Of a stretch of 64,000 nucleotides of DNA, positions 47,856 to 56,240 are shown one piece after another. The DNA is from G963717155 sp963717155 (GTDB taxonomy: Bacteria; Actinomycetota; Thermoleophilia; Gaiellales; JALYLC01): positions 2,728,001 through 2,792,000 of the forward strand of contig OY970326.1 in NCBI GenBank assembly GCA_963717155.1, given 5' to 3'. Numbering within the stretch: position 1 is the first letter of the stretch; the number at the start of each line of letters is the position of its first letter. Position numbers and translations under genes: made by a program. Below the pieces are notes generated by a model. It had not been told where the DNA came from. It saw nothing but the letters and a program-made list of their open reading frames with translations, and searched no databases.

Positions 47856-48493
47856 CCGTCGTCATCGTGATCATCGCGATCGTGGTCGTGCTCGGCCTCT
47901 TCCTGGTCGTGACCTACAACGGCATGGTCCGTGGTCGTAACAAGGTCGACGAGGCCTGGAGCGGCATAGACGTCCAGCTGAAGCGCCGGCACGACCTGGT
48001 GCCGAACCTCGTGGAGACCGTGAAGGGCTATGCGACCCACGAGCGCGAGGTCTTCCAGGCCGTCACGGACGCTCGCACGCGGGCGATGGGCGCTTCGACG
48101 CCCGCCGCGGCCGGTGCTGCCGAGGGAATCCTCGGCCAGGCGATCGGGCGGCTGTTCGCCGTCGCAGAGGCGTATCCCGATCTGAAGGCCTCGCGGAACT
48201 TCCTCGAGCTGCAGGGGACGCTGAACCAGCTCGAGTCCGAGATCGCGGCATCGCGCCGTATCTACAACTCGAACGTGCAGAGCTTCAACACGAAGATCCA
48301 GAGCTTCCCCGGCGTCGTGATCGCGGGCAGCTTCGGCTTCCAGAAGCGCGAGTTCTTCGAGATCGAGGATCCGACCGACCGCGAGCCGGTGGCGGTCAGC
48401 TTCTCGACGCCCTCGACGCCCTCCGAGCCCCCGGCTGCGCCGGTGGCTCCCCCGGCGACGCCGCCGGCCACCCCGCCTGCGCCCCCGAGCTGA
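47852..48493 (+). CDS. lemA: LemA-family protein
   Basis: A 213-residue LemA protein. One membrane helix at residues 2-21 (VVIVIIAIVVVLGLFLVVTY) is followed by the family core NKVDEAWSGIDVQLKRRHDL with VPNLVETVKGYATHEREVFQ, AYPDLKASRNFLELQGTLNQ, ESEIAASRRIYNSNVQSFNT and KIQSFPGVVIAG. The C-terminal 40 residues are a Pro/Ala-rich tail. TTG start follows GGAG by five bases and overlaps the upstream stop. LemA proteins form coiled-coil assemblies at the membrane; the role is unclear. Confidence 0.93.
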   Translation: MTVVIVIIAIVVVLGLFLVVTYNGMVRGRNKVDEAWSGIDVQLKRRHDLVPNLVETVKGYATHEREVFQAVTDARTRAMGASTPAAAGAAEGILGQAIGRLFAVAEAYPDLKASRNFLELQGTLNQLESEIAASRRIYNSNVQSFNTKIQSFPGVVIAGSFGFQKREFFEIEDPTDREPVAVSFSTPSTPSEPPAAPVAPPATPPATPPAPPS

Positions 48494-48523
48494 TCGATCG
48501 GCGGCCGCACGCGGCGGGCCGAC

Positions 48524-48871
48524 TCAGGAGTGATCGAAGAACCAGCGCTCGAGTCGACGACGAAGCTCGTCCTCGTCGAAGGGCCGTACGTCCTCGTTCC
48601 TGCCGTCGGCGCGTGACACCTCGAGGTCGGTGGTGAGCGCCTCGTTGGCCGCCGCCAGGGCATCGCCCATCTCGTAGCCACGGAAGATCCAGTCCTCCTC
48701 GCGGGCCAGCTGGGGGTTCTCGCGCAGCGCCGCGTTGACCACCCTGCCGACGCCCCACAGCCCGCCATCGAGCCAGTCGATCCAGAAGCTGATGGTCTCC
48801 ATCCTCCCGGAGTCGTCGATGCCACTCAACGTGCGCTCGGCAAACCGGCCTTCGGTCTGAATCGACGTCAT
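48524..48871 (-). CDS. Hypothetical protein
   Basis: A 115-residue acidic, Trp-containing protein that I do not recognise. It begins MTSIQTEGRFAERTLSGIDD and contains ISFWIDWLDGGLWGVGRVVN. There is no signal peptide or membrane helix. The ATG follows a GGGTGG purine-rich stretch. It is convergent with lemA and divergent from the small protein at 48934. The codon pattern supports a real gene. Confidence 0.55.
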   Translation of the reverse strand: MTSIQTEGRFAERTLSGIDDSGRMETISFWIDWLDGGLWGVGRVVNAALRENPQLAREEDWIFRGYEMGDALAAANEALTTDLEVSRADGRNEDVRPFDEDELRRRLERWFFDHS

Positions 48872-48921
48872 GCCACCCACCCCTTCCTCGGAATCCGGAC
48901 TGCTCGCCCGACGCAATGCTC

Positions 48922-48927
48922 TACGGT
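48922..48927 (+). promoter_or_regulatory. Possible -10 box, leaderless gene
   Basis: TACGGT lies six bases before the GTG at 48934. Confidence 0.4.
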
Positions 48928-48933
48928 ACCGCC

Positions 48934-49179
48934 GTGTCCGTTCTCTCTCGTCTCCTCGGTCGCGCCGGGCGCGGTGAAGATGCAGTCGCACGCTACGTGA
49001 TCAGCGAGACTGCCAAGGGCCGACCGCTCGCCGAGGTGCTCGAGGACAGCTACGTGGCGAACCGGCTCGACCCCGTCGGCGTCGCCCATCTGCTCGACAG
49101 GTCCGACGTGATCGACGCGGTCGGCGGCGATGCCGTCGCGGCGCTTCGCGCAGGGCTCGGCGAGCTGCGCGCGCCCTGA
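48934..49179 (+). CDS. Small hypothetical protein
   Basis: An 81-residue protein, mostly helical: SVLSRLLGRAGRGEDAVARY, then YVANRLDPVGVAHLLDRSDV and IDAVGGDAVAALRAGLGELR. It resembles small actinobacterial proteins of unknown role. GTG 48934 is chosen because of the TACGGT box; ATG 48916 would add six residues. The next gene starts 13 bases after its stop, so they may be cotranscribed. Confidence 0.6.
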   Translation: MSVLSRLLGRAGRGEDAVARYVISETAKGRPLAEVLEDSYVANRLDPVGVAHLLDRSDVIDAVGGDAVAALRAGLGELRAP

Positions 49180-49192
49180 GGCGAGGCGCAGC

Positions 49193-50089
49193 GTGGAACT
49201 CGCGGGGCTGCGGCCCGCCCAGCGCTCCGAGGCAGTGAGGGCATCGCTCGCGGCGGATGCGCAGCGGATCGGCGCTCCGCGCCCGACCGGGCTGCGCTGC
49301 TTCGCCGCTGCGACACCCGAGGGGATCTGCCTGACCGCTCCCGCCCACGTAGCGGACGTCTCACGCGCAGGGCGGGCTCGGCGCCTCGCGGCCTGCGTCG
49401 CGGGTGCACTGGCCGTCGCGGTCGGGCTCGGCGTCCCGCGTGCCGATGCGGGCGAGCTCGATCTCGAGGCCGCGAGCTGGCACGGGTTCGTCGCCCTGCG
49501 AGTCGTCACGAGTGACGCGGCCGGGGCGCTCGAGCTGCTGCCGCTGAGCATCGACGAGCAGGCTCGGCACCTCGATCGCATGGAGCCCGTCGCGGTGGTG
49601 ATCCCCACGGGATCGCTCGACGACACCGAGCCGATCGAGGCCGACTGGCTCGCGCGAGCCGAGCTCGTGGCGCGGCTCGACGGGTTCTCCGGCGCTACGC
49701 GGCTCGATCCGGCAGTCGAGTCGGCGCTCAGCAGCTATCGCGGCCTGCTGGACGCGCACGAACCCGGACCCGAGGAGCGCGCCGCCCACGACGACCCCTC
49801 GCCCGAGCGCCGCGCGATGCGCCGGATCCTTCGCCGGCTCGACGGCATGGGCAAGTACGGCGGCTACCACACCGAGTTCTCGCACCTTGCACGGGGGTTC
49901 CCCGGACACGAGCGGGCGCTCGCGCTGGATGCCGGTGAGGCGCTCCTACGCGCCGGGCTGCTCGCGGAGAAGCCGTCGGTCGGCCAGCGTCACGTCTCGC
50001 TCGTCGCCGCGCGTACGGACGACATCCGCCGCCTGATCGCGGGCGGGGACGTCGACGACCCCGAGCTCACGCGCTTTCTCAGACGATGA
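49193..50089 (+). CDS. Hypothetical protein
   Basis: A 298-residue protein starting at GTG 49193 after GAGGCGAGG. It opens VELAGLRPAQRSEAVRASLA, and a segment at about residues 60-85 (LAACVAGALAVAVGLGVPRA) may be a weak membrane or buried helix. A helical C-terminal half includes RRMLRRLDGMGKYGGYHTEF-like sequence and a repeated Arg-rich face. I do not recognise a family. Its end overlaps the convergent monooxygenase-like gene by eleven bases. Confidence 0.6.
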   Translation: MELAGLRPAQRSEAVRASLAADAQRIGAPRPTGLRCFAAATPEGICLTAPAHVADVSRAGRARRLAACVAGALAVAVGLGVPRADAGELDLEAASWHGFVALRVVTSDAAGALELLPLSIDEQARHLDRMEPVAVVIPTGSLDDTEPIEADWLARAELVARLDGFSGATRLDPAVESALSSYRGLLDAHEPGPEERAAHDDPSPERRAMRRILRRLDGMGKYGGYHTEFSHLARGFPGHERALALDAGEALLRAGLLAEKPSVGQRHVSLVAARTDDIRRLIAGGDVDDPELTRFLRR

Positions 50090-50393
50090 TCCCGTCCGGG
50101 AAGCGGTAGGCACCGACCGTGCTCAGCTCGGCGACGACGGGGGGCTCGTCGCACCGGTCGCGGATTCCCTCCTGGAACCGCTGGAACGCCTCGACGGCCG
50201 CCAGGGGGTTCGCGCCGTCCTCGCTCACCAGCGCGAGGTGCACGAAGCTCACCCCGTCATCCTGCTTGAACGTCGAGTAGCGGAAGCCGGTCGGGCCGGT
50301 GCGCTCCAGCTCGTCGTACACGGCGCGGACGCGCGCCTCGTTCTCTGCCACGTGCTCGGGCTTGACCCGGTAGCGAACCAGTACCTGCCTCAT
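50079..50393 (-). CDS. Putative dimeric alpha-beta barrel protein (monooxygenase-like)
   Basis: A 104-residue protein. VLVRYRVKPEHVAENEARVR with a central strand SFVHLALVSEDGANPLAAVE and helix AFQRFQEGIRDRCDEPPVVA fits the ABM/Dabb ferredoxin-like dimer fold. Such proteins act as small monooxygenases or stress proteins. GGGAGG lies eight bases before the ATG. It is divergent from the HxlR-type regulator, with a clear palindrome in the spacer, so the regulator probably controls it. Confidence 0.7.
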   Translation of the reverse strand: MRQVLVRYRVKPEHVAENEARVRAVYDELERTGPTGFRYSTFKQDDGVSFVHLALVSEDGANPLAAVEAFQRFQEGIRDRCDEPPVVAELSTVGAYRFPDGIIV

Positions 50394-50431
50394 CGAGCAC
50401 CTCCCGTGTGATCGATCTCATAGTTGTAGAT

Positions 50432-50449
50432 TACGACTTTCAAGTCGTA
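50432..50449. promoter_or_regulatory. Candidate HxlR operator
   Basis: TACGACTT-TC-AAGTCGTA is a perfect 8-bp inverted repeat with 2-base spacer. It lies between the divergent monooxygenase-like and HxlR-type genes, 38 bases from the ATG at 50393 and 50 bases from the GTG at 50500. Confidence 0.65.
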
Positions 50450-50487
50450 CATGTCAACTCACAAGAAGCATCGTAGGACTAGGCGGC

Positions 50488-50493
50488 TAGAAT
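50488..50493 (+). promoter_or_regulatory. Possible -10 box, leaderless hxlR-type gene
   Basis: TAGAAT lies six bases before the GTG at 50500. The operator palindrome is about 40 bases upstream, near the expected -35 to -55 region. Confidence 0.5.
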
Positions 50494-50499
50494 CTCCAC

Positions 50500-51177
50500 G
50501 TGGCACGCGAGCGCTCATACGTGGACGCGTGCGCCGCGGCGCACGCTCTCGACCTCGTCGGCGAACGCTGGGCGCTGCTCGTCGTCCGCGAGCTGATGTT
50601 CGGCCCCAAGCGCTTCACCGACCTCCGCGCCGGCATCCCGGACGTGAGCGCCGACGTGCTCGGCCGCCGCCTGCGCGAGCTCGAGCATTCGGGCGTCGTG
50701 CGGCGGCGCAAGCTCCCCCCGCCGGCGGGGTCATGGGTGTACGAGCTGACCGACTGGGGCTACGAGCTCGAGCCCGTCGTCGTCGCGCTCGGGCGCTGGG
50801 GCAGCCGCTCGCCGTCGCACCGCGTCGACGGCGAGCTCGGGGTCGACTCGCTCGCCCTCGCCCTCCGGGCCGAGTTCGATCCGGGTGCGGCCGGCGATCT
50901 CCGGGCGACCTACGAGCTGCAGCTCGGTGAGAGCCGGTTCCATGTCGAGGTGGCCGCCGGACAGATCGACATCGATCGCGGCAGTGCCGACGACCCCGAT
51001 GCGACCGTCGAGACCGATCCGGGTACGCTCGCCTCGCTGCTCTGGGGCGGACGCCCGCTCGACGACGCGCTGCGGGCCGGGACGATCTCGATCGAGGGCA
51101 GCGCTGCGGCGGTCGAGCGCTTCCTCGGGCTCTTCCCGCTGCCCGAACGGGCTCCGGTGCCCGATGGCGCAGGCTGA
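50500..51177 (+). CDS. HxlR-type regulator fused to SCP2-like domain
   Basis: A 225-residue protein. Residues 8-100 form the HxlR winged helix: ALDLVGERWALLVVRELMFG, PKRFTDLRAGIPDVSADVLG, then RRLRELEHSGVVRR and YELTDWGYELEPVV. Residues 120-220 look like a sterol-carrier-protein-2-type ligand domain, with VEVAAGQIDIDRGSAD, ATVETDPGTLASLLWGG and GTISIEGSAAAVERFLGLFP. Such fusions suggest a regulator that senses a hydrophobic ligand. The TACGACTT palindrome upstream is the likely binding site for its own and the divergent gene. Confidence 0.9.
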   Translation: MARERSYVDACAAAHALDLVGERWALLVVRELMFGPKRFTDLRAGIPDVSADVLGRRLRELEHSGVVRRRKLPPPAGSWVYELTDWGYELEPVVVALGRWGSRSPSHRVDGELGVDSLALALRAEFDPGAAGDLRATYELQLGESRFHVEVAAGQIDIDRGSADDPDATVETDPGTLASLLWGGRPLDDALRAGTISIEGSAAAVERFLGLFPLPERAPVPDGAG

Positions 51178-51199
51178 TACAGAATCGCGCATTGGCGAC

Positions 51200-51205
51200 T
51201 ACCGT
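51200..51205 (+). promoter_or_regulatory. Possible -10 box, leaderless gene
   Basis: TACCGT lies seven bases before the GTG at 51213, which favours that start over the TTG at 51192. Confidence 0.4.
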
Positions 51206-51212
51206 TCGAAGG

Positions 51213-51635
51213 GTGAACGTGAACCTCGCCGTGCTGTGCGACGCCGCGAACGTCTCGCGTGAGGGCAAGCTCAACGTCCTCGGCGAGTTCGACTCGATCC
51301 ATGCCTCGACGTTCCCCCTGACGTACCCGACGATGGTGCTCGTGGTACGGCTCGAGGCGCACCCGACGGAGGCCGGCGATCACACGCTGCGATTGCACCT
51401 GAACGACGAGGACGGCCAGGACGTCGTGCCTCCCCTCCAGGGCGAGTTCCCGACCGGAGATCCGCCGTTCCTCGGAGTGCCGATCCGCACGGCGCCGCTG
51501 ATCCTCCAGATGCACGGCGTGCGCTTCGAGCAGCCGGGGCACTACTCGTTCGAGCTGCTGGTCGACGGCCACCACCTGCGCTCGCTGGCGCTGCACGTCG
51601 TCGCGGGCGACGACGTCGCCGACGTCCCGGACTGA
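51213..51635 (+). CDS. Hypothetical beta-rich protein (DUF6941-like)
   Basis: A 140-residue protein starting (M)NVNLAVLCDAANVSREGKLN. The pattern of LAVLCDAANV, GEFDSIHASTFP, MVLVVRLEAHPTEAGDH and YSFELLVDGHHLRSLALHVV fits the DUF6941 family of small beta-sandwich proteins; this name is tentative. There is no signal peptide. The Rieske gene starts on its stop codon, so both are probably translated together, but no functional link is known. Confidence 0.7.
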   Translation: MNVNLAVLCDAANVSREGKLNVLGEFDSIHASTFPLTYPTMVLVVRLEAHPTEAGDHTLRLHLNDEDGQDVVPPLQGEFPTGDPPFLGVPIRTAPLILQMHGVRFEQPGHYSFELLVDGHHLRSLALHVVAGDDVADVPD

Positions 51636-53032
51636 TGACCCGCGCGGTGCGCGTCTGCACCCTCGCCCAGCTGGACGCTGCCGGAGGACTCCTGCCGGTG
51701 GCACACGACGGTCGCGAGGCCGTCGTGGTGCGCGCCGGCACCGGTGAGGTGTTCGCAGTCGCCCGCGCGTGCCCGCACGAGGGATACCCGCTCGAACAGG
51801 GCGTGGTCGTCGGCGAGACGATCACCTGCCCGTGGCACGGTTGGCGGTTCGATCTGCGCTCGGGCGCGTGCCTGACTCCTGGCGAGGACACGCAGACCTT
51901 CCCTGTCGCGATCCGGGAGGACGAGGTGCTCGTCGACCTCGACGTCGAGTTCGGCCCGGGCGAGCGGGCCCTGCGCGCCGATGCGCTGGCCTCGGCGCTC
52001 GAGTCGGGCGACGAGGAGCGCGCGGCACGCAACTCGGCCCGGCTGCTGGCCGCCGGCGCGACGCCGATCGAGATCGCGCAGCTGCTCGCACGCTTCGCCG
52101 CGAGTCACGGGCCCGGGCTCGGGCTCGCGGGCGGCTCCGTCGCCGACGCGCTGGCCCTGGCGGACCGCGAGCCGGCTCAGACAGGGCTCCTGCTCGCGCA
52201 GGCGGCGTCGATCGTCGCCGCCCTCGACGGGCGCGGGGCTCCGCGCTTTCCGGCCGAGCCCGGCAGCCGCTTCGCGGAGGAGCGAGCAGGCGGCGTCGAG
52301 CAGGCGATCGCCGCGAGGGTCGCCGAGCGCGATCCTGACGGCGCCGAGGCCGTGGTCAGCGGAGCTCTCGAGCGTGACCGCGACCCCGGCGCCGTCGCGG
52401 TGCTGCTCGCGGGAGCGGCCAGCGTGCGCTTCCGCGGCGCGCGTCCGCTCGCACTGGTGGAGCGCGCGGCACGACTCGCCGCGCTCGATCGGGACGTCGC
52501 CCGACTCGCCCTGCCTGCGGTCGCGCGCGACGTCGCGGCGACGGCTCCGGTCGACGGCGTCGCCCCCTACGCCGGCCGTGCGCTCGAGAGCATGCCGGCC
52601 GACGAGCTCGCGCGCGATCTCGGCCGGTCGCTGGCGGCCTTCGAGCTCGAGCACGAGACGGGTCCAACGGGCGACGCGTCGCTGCTCGGCGTCGCAGCGG
52701 CGCTGGCATTCCTGCACGCGGCCGGCTGGAGCACGAGCGCACACGCCCTCTCGCATGCGTGCTGGCTCGCGGAGGACGCACGCGGCTGGCGGGGGGATCG
52801 CACGCGGCCGCACCCGCTGGCTCCGGCTGATCTCGTGGCGCGCGCGGCCGATGCGGGACAGTCGCCGGCAGGTGCCGCGATCATCCTCGCGGCGACGTAC
52901 GCGGCGCTGGAGCTCGGCATTCCCGAGACGCTCGTGGGCGTCACACGCCTCGTCGACTCACCACGCCGCGAGCGCTTCGTGTCGCGCACGCTCCGCGATG
53001 CACACGCGCGGTCGTCGGTCAGCGACGCCTGA
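51635..53032 (+). CDS. Rieske [2Fe-2S] domain fused to a large helical domain
   Basis: A 465-residue protein. Residues 1-105 form a Rieske ferredoxin domain, with cluster ligands in ARACPHEGYPLEQG (Cys, His) and TCPWHGWRFDLRSG (Cys, His). Residues 110-465 form an Ala-rich, all-helical domain, including LAGGSVADALALADREPAQT, AALAFLHAAGWSTSAHALSH and ACWLAEDARGW, with several His that might bind metal. It has neither the catalytic iron domain of aromatic oxygenases nor a membrane helix. It may be an electron carrier joined to an unknown enzyme. The end overlaps the convergent membrane-protein gene by 14 bases. Confidence 0.85.
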   Translation: MTRAVRVCTLAQLDAAGGLLPVAHDGREAVVVRAGTGEVFAVARACPHEGYPLEQGVVVGETITCPWHGWRFDLRSGACLTPGEDTQTFPVAIREDEVLVDLDVEFGPGERALRADALASALESGDEERAARNSARLLAAGATPIEIAQLLARFAASHGPGLGLAGGSVADALALADREPAQTGLLLAQAASIVAALDGRGAPRFPAEPGSRFAEERAGGVEQAIAARVAERDPDGAEAVVSGALERDRDPGAVAVLLAGAASVRFRGARPLALVERAARLAALDRDVARLALPAVARDVAATAPVDGVAPYAGRALESMPADELARDLGRSLAAFELEHETGPTGDASLLGVAAALAFLHAAGWSTSAHALSHACWLAEDARGWRGDRTRPHPLAPADLVARAADAGQSPAGAAIILAATYAALELGIPETLVGVTRLVDSPRRERFVSRTLRDAHARSSVSDA

Positions 53033-54500
53033 CGTAGACGGCCGAGGTCCGGTCCTCGACGTCGAGCCGGAAGCTCGCGTTGGCGGCGATACGGCGCTCG
53101 GCCGCTCCCCCGCGCGCGACGAACGCGACACGTGGCACGTGCGCGAGGGCGGCGTCGCCCGCCGGCCTTCCGGCCAGCCAGGCGATCCACAGCCGCTGGT
53201 CGGGACGCGAGAACGCGTCGAGCGGGTTCGCGACCCAGACCCGTCCGCCTGCGAGGACGACCTGCTCGGCGAGCATCGAGTCGGCGATCACGGGGGTTCC
53301 CCGCGCGTCGCGCACCGCACGGTCGACGAGCTGTGGGGAACCGGCCGTGTTCAGCGGGCCGCGGGCGATACCGAAGACCACGAGCACCGCGCACACGCCG
53401 AGCACGAGCGGAACGACGCGACCGCGCCGCAGATCGCGCCAGGGGAGCGCGGCAGCTGCGAGCGGCGCGGCAAGCAGCACGACCCAGACGCCGCCACGCG
53501 ACGTCCGCGCGGCGAGCACGACCAGCCCGGCAAGCGCGACGAGCTCCCACAACCGGGGGCGGGCGCGGGCGATCGGCCACACGGCGAGCGCGAGACAGAC
53601 GAGCGTCGCGATATCGGGACCCGACGAGAACGAGAACGGCGCCCACAGGCCAATGCCCTGCCGGGCAGCCTCGCCTCCGAGGACGCCGGCGTAGTACGAC
53701 GGCGTGTGCCAGAGCGCCGGCGTCGCGCACAGCGCGACGAGCGATGCGACCAGTACTCCGCCGGCGACGAGCGGCTCGCGGCGCGCACGCTCGAGCAAGA
53801 GGTAGGCGCCCGCGACGGCGAGACCCGTCAGAGCCGCACCGTGGAGGTTCGACCAGAGGCCGAGCAGCGGCGGGACGAGCCAGATGAGACGGGACGGCCG
53901 GCGCACCTCGGCGCGCAGCAGGACGACGAGCGCGGGGAACAGCGCGAGCGAGAACAGCTGCGCACGGACCGCGACGATCGCCCCGAACGCGGCCGGGATC
54001 AGCATGATCAGCACGAGCACGGTCGAGCCGTCCCCGGCGCCGAGCCTGCGCGCGTCGAGTGCGACGAGACAGCATGCGATGGTGACGGCCGCGACCTGCG
54101 CGACCTGCAGCCCGCGCGCTCCCGCGAGCGAGTCGAGCGCTCCGAACACCAGCTCGGCGAGTGCGGGGACATTCGGCCAGCCGTGCGTCGGCGCGCTCGC
54201 GAACGGCACGCCATCGGGGATACCCCCGCGCGCGGTGATCGCGTGTCCCAGCGCGGCCAGCCAGCGCGCGTCGGCCGCCACCGCCGAGATGACTGCCGAG
54301 AACGCGGCGACGCAGGCCACGCCCACCCAGGCGACGGGCGCGGTACGGGCTTCACCCCGCTCATCGTTCGCAGGCGGCCCCTCGACGACGGGTTCGGGCA
54401 GGGGACGCGTGCGCGACAACTGGCGAGGGGGCCTCGGGTCGGCCGTGATCGGAACCAGGTGGCGGCGGATGCTCACAGCCTTCCCATCGGCGGCAGGCAC
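53019..54500 (-). CDS. Multi-pass membrane protein, possible GT-C-type glycosyltransferase
   Basis: A 493-residue protein with a 55-residue charged N-terminus, about ten membrane helices (residues 57-400) and a soluble C-terminal domain of about 100 residues. An extracellular loop between the first two helices has DARWLAALGHAITARGGIPD, then GVPFASAPTHGWPN, reminiscent of the first loop of GT-C/PMT-type transferases. RLIWLVPPLLGLWSNLHGAA is a Trp/His-containing loop. The function is unproven. It is divergent from the PilZ-like gene. Confidence 0.7.
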   Translation of the reverse strand: MPAADGKAVSIRRHLVPITADPRPPRQLSRTRPLPEPVVEGPPANDERGEARTAPVAWVGVACVAAFSAVISAVAADARWLAALGHAITARGGIPDGVPFASAPTHGWPNVPALAELVFGALDSLAGARGLQVAQVAAVTIACCLVALDARRLGAGDGSTVLVLIMLIPAAFGAIVAVRAQLFSLALFPALVVLLRAEVRRPSRLIWLVPPLLGLWSNLHGAALTGLAVAGAYLLLERARREPLVAGGVLVASLVALCATPALWHTPSYYAGVLGGEAARQGIGLWAPFSFSSGPDIATLVCLALAVWPIARARPRLWELVALAGLVVLAARTSRGGVWVVLLAAPLAAAALPWRDLRRGRVVPLVLGVCAVLVVFGIARGPLNTAGSPQLVDRAVRDARGTPVIADSMLAEQVVLAGGRVWVANPLDAFSRPDQRLWIAWLAGRPAGDAALAHVPRVAFVARGGAAERRIAANASFRLDVEDRTSAVYVRRR

Positions 54501-54579
54501 CCATTACGCGAGGAACCCGTTCCCGCCGCCATCACATTTCGACTCAACCGCCCGTGCCATGTTGCCGACAGAGGAAGTG

Positions 54580-55206
54580 ATGTCCGACTCGCATACGCCT
54601 GCAACCGTGGGGAGCACCGTCGAGGTGTGCCCCTTCACCGGTAATAGCCGGCAGGGCGCCGCCCTGCTCGCCGAGCTCAGCGACAAGCACGCCGTCCTCG
54701 TCGGGCTCGAGCACACGGTCGGCTTCGGCGACGCCCTCGCGATCCGCTACTGGGACGGCGACCTCGCCGCCTGGCAGGTGAGCGTCCGCGTCTCCGACCC
54801 GAACCCCACCGCCGAGCGCACCGAGGTGATGCTGCTCGGCACCTGGAAGACCGTCGAGCTTCGTCGTGGACAGCGCATTCCCATGCCGCGCCTCTCACTG
54901 CTCGGCGAGGCGCGCATGGATGACGGCCGGGTGGCCAACCGCTACCAGCTCGTCGCCTCCGACCTCTCCGGGGTCGGCTGCGGCGTCACCGGCGTCGGCC
55001 CCCCTCCGGTCGTGGAGAGCACGTTCCATCTGCGTGCGGGCGACGACGAGAGCGCCCCCTGGGTCCCGGTCCGGGTCGTGCGCGTCTCGCCGCGCGGGTT
55101 CGGCGCCTGGAGCGCCGGACTGGAGTTCCACCCGACGAACAACGCCGAGCGCGAGTGGCTGCTCTCCTGGCGTGACGCGGCTGCAGACGCCGTCCGCGCT
55201 GCCTGA
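54580..55206 (+). CDS. PilZ-like domain protein
   Basis: A 208-residue protein. The second half has a six-stranded pattern (RYQLVASDLSGVGCGVTGVG, VPVRVVRVSPRGFGAWSAGL, EFHPTNNAEREWLLSW) that resembles a degenerate PilZ domain, which binds cyclic-di-GMP. The classical RxxxR is only weakly represented, so ligand binding is uncertain. The ATG at 54580 follows GAGGAAG; an upstream ATG at 54560 is also in frame. The stop lies five bases before the inverted-repeat element. Confidence 0.6.
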   Translation: MSDSHTPATVGSTVEVCPFTGNSRQGAALLAELSDKHAVLVGLEHTVGFGDALAIRYWDGDLAAWQVSVRVSDPNPTAERTEVMLLGTWKTVELRRGQRIPMPRLSLLGEARMDDGRVANRYQLVASDLSGVGCGVTGVGPPPVVESTFHLRAGDDESAPWVPVRVVRVSPRGFGAWSAGLEFHPTNNAEREWLLSWRDAAADAVRAA

Positions 55207-55211
55207 AGCCT

Positions 55212-55498
55212 CCTAGGAGGCTGTCAAAGGGCCGGCGTGGATGCTCGGGGTTCTCGGAGCGAGCGGGGGCGTCGGCTGGCTCGAAGGACAGGCTGGTTGC
55301 CTGTTCGAGAGCCCGCCGGCGTCCCTGCGAAGCCCCGGAGCCCGCTCATCGCGCGAGCACCGGAGACCCGAGCGGTCGTGAGCGGGATCCGGGTCGCCGG
55401 AGGTCTGGGGTCGACGCGAGGAACGAGCACAGACCCCAGACCGCAGGACGATCCGAGGACGCCGAGCGCCGCGACCGACCTTTTGACAGCCTCCTAGG
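55212..55498. mobile_element. Structured 287-bp non-coding element with terminal inverted repeats (MITE-like)
   Basis: The ends are CCTAGGAGGCTGTCAAA (55212-55228) and its exact complement (55482-55498). They extend to 24 bp with two mismatches. The interior has no convincing gene but contains two strong inverted repeats: CTCGAAGGACAGGC...GCCTGTTCGAG near 55280-55310 and GGTCTGGGGT...ACCCCAGACC near 55403-55443. It lies between convergent genes. The right end supplies the TAG stop of livF. It could be a MITE-like insertion, or a bidirectional terminator of unusual size. Confidence 0.55.
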
Positions 55499-56240
55499 CT
55501 TCGCCGAGGTAGAGCTTGCGCACCTCGTCGTTCTCACGGAGCGCGTCGGCGTTGTCCGTCAGCTTGATCTGGCCCGTCTCGAGCACGTAGCCGCGGGTCG
55601 CGACCGACAGCGCGATCGAGGCGTTCTGCTCGACCACGAGCACGGTCGTCCCCTGCTTGTTGATCTCGACGATGATCTCGAAGATCCGGTCGACCAGGAT
55701 CGGCGCGAGTCCCATCGACGGCTCGTCGAGCAGCAGCAACCGCGGCCTCGCCATCAGGGCGCGGCCGATCGCGCACATCTGCTGCTCGCCGCCCGAGAGC
55801 GTGCCCGCCTTCTGCGACTCTCGCTCCTTGAGTCGCGGGAACAGGCCATACGAGCGATCGAGGTCCTCGGCGATGCCGTCGGCGTCCGTGCGCTGATAGG
55901 CGCCGAGCTCGAGATTCTCCCGCACGGTCATGCGCGGGAACAGGCGCCGGCCCTCCGGGCTCTGCGCGATGCCGAGCTTGACGATCTCGTGCGCAGGACT
56001 GCGCGTGATGTCGTGGCCCGCGAAGGTGATCTTCCCCGCCCGCGGGGCGATGATCCCGTTGATCGTGCGGAGCGTGGTCGTCTTGCCCGCGCCGTTCGAG
56101 CCGATCAGGGTGACGATCTCGCCGTCGTGCACCTCGAGCGAGATGCCCTTGAGCGCCTCGATGCGGCCGTAGGCCGTCCGCAGGCCCTCGATCCTCAGCA
56201 GCGGCTCACCCGTCGGCGGCGCCGTTGCCGGCTGGCTCAC
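55494..56240 (-). CDS. livF: Branched-chain amino acid ABC transporter, ATP-binding protein LivF
   Basis: A 248-residue ATPase. Walker A is IGSNGAGKTTTLRTINGIIA, the signature is LSGGEQQMCAIGRALMARPR, Walker B is LLLLDEPSMGLAP, and VLVVEQNASIALSVATRGYV is typical of LivF. It overlaps livG by four bases and is the last gene of the operon. Its stop codon TAG lies inside the right terminal repeat of the 287-bp element, so the natural C-terminus may have been altered by that element. Confidence 0.95.
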   Translation of the reverse strand: MSQPATAPPTGEPLLRIEGLRTAYGRIEALKGISLEVHDGEIVTLIGSNGAGKTTTLRTINGIIAPRAGKITFAGHDITRSPAHEIVKLGIAQSPEGRRLFPRMTVRENLELGAYQRTDADGIAEDLDRSYGLFPRLKERESQKAGTLSGGEQQMCAIGRALMARPRLLLLDEPSMGLAPILVDRIFEIIVEINKQGTTVLVVEQNASIALSVATRGYVLETGQIKLTDNADALRENDEVRKLYLGEA

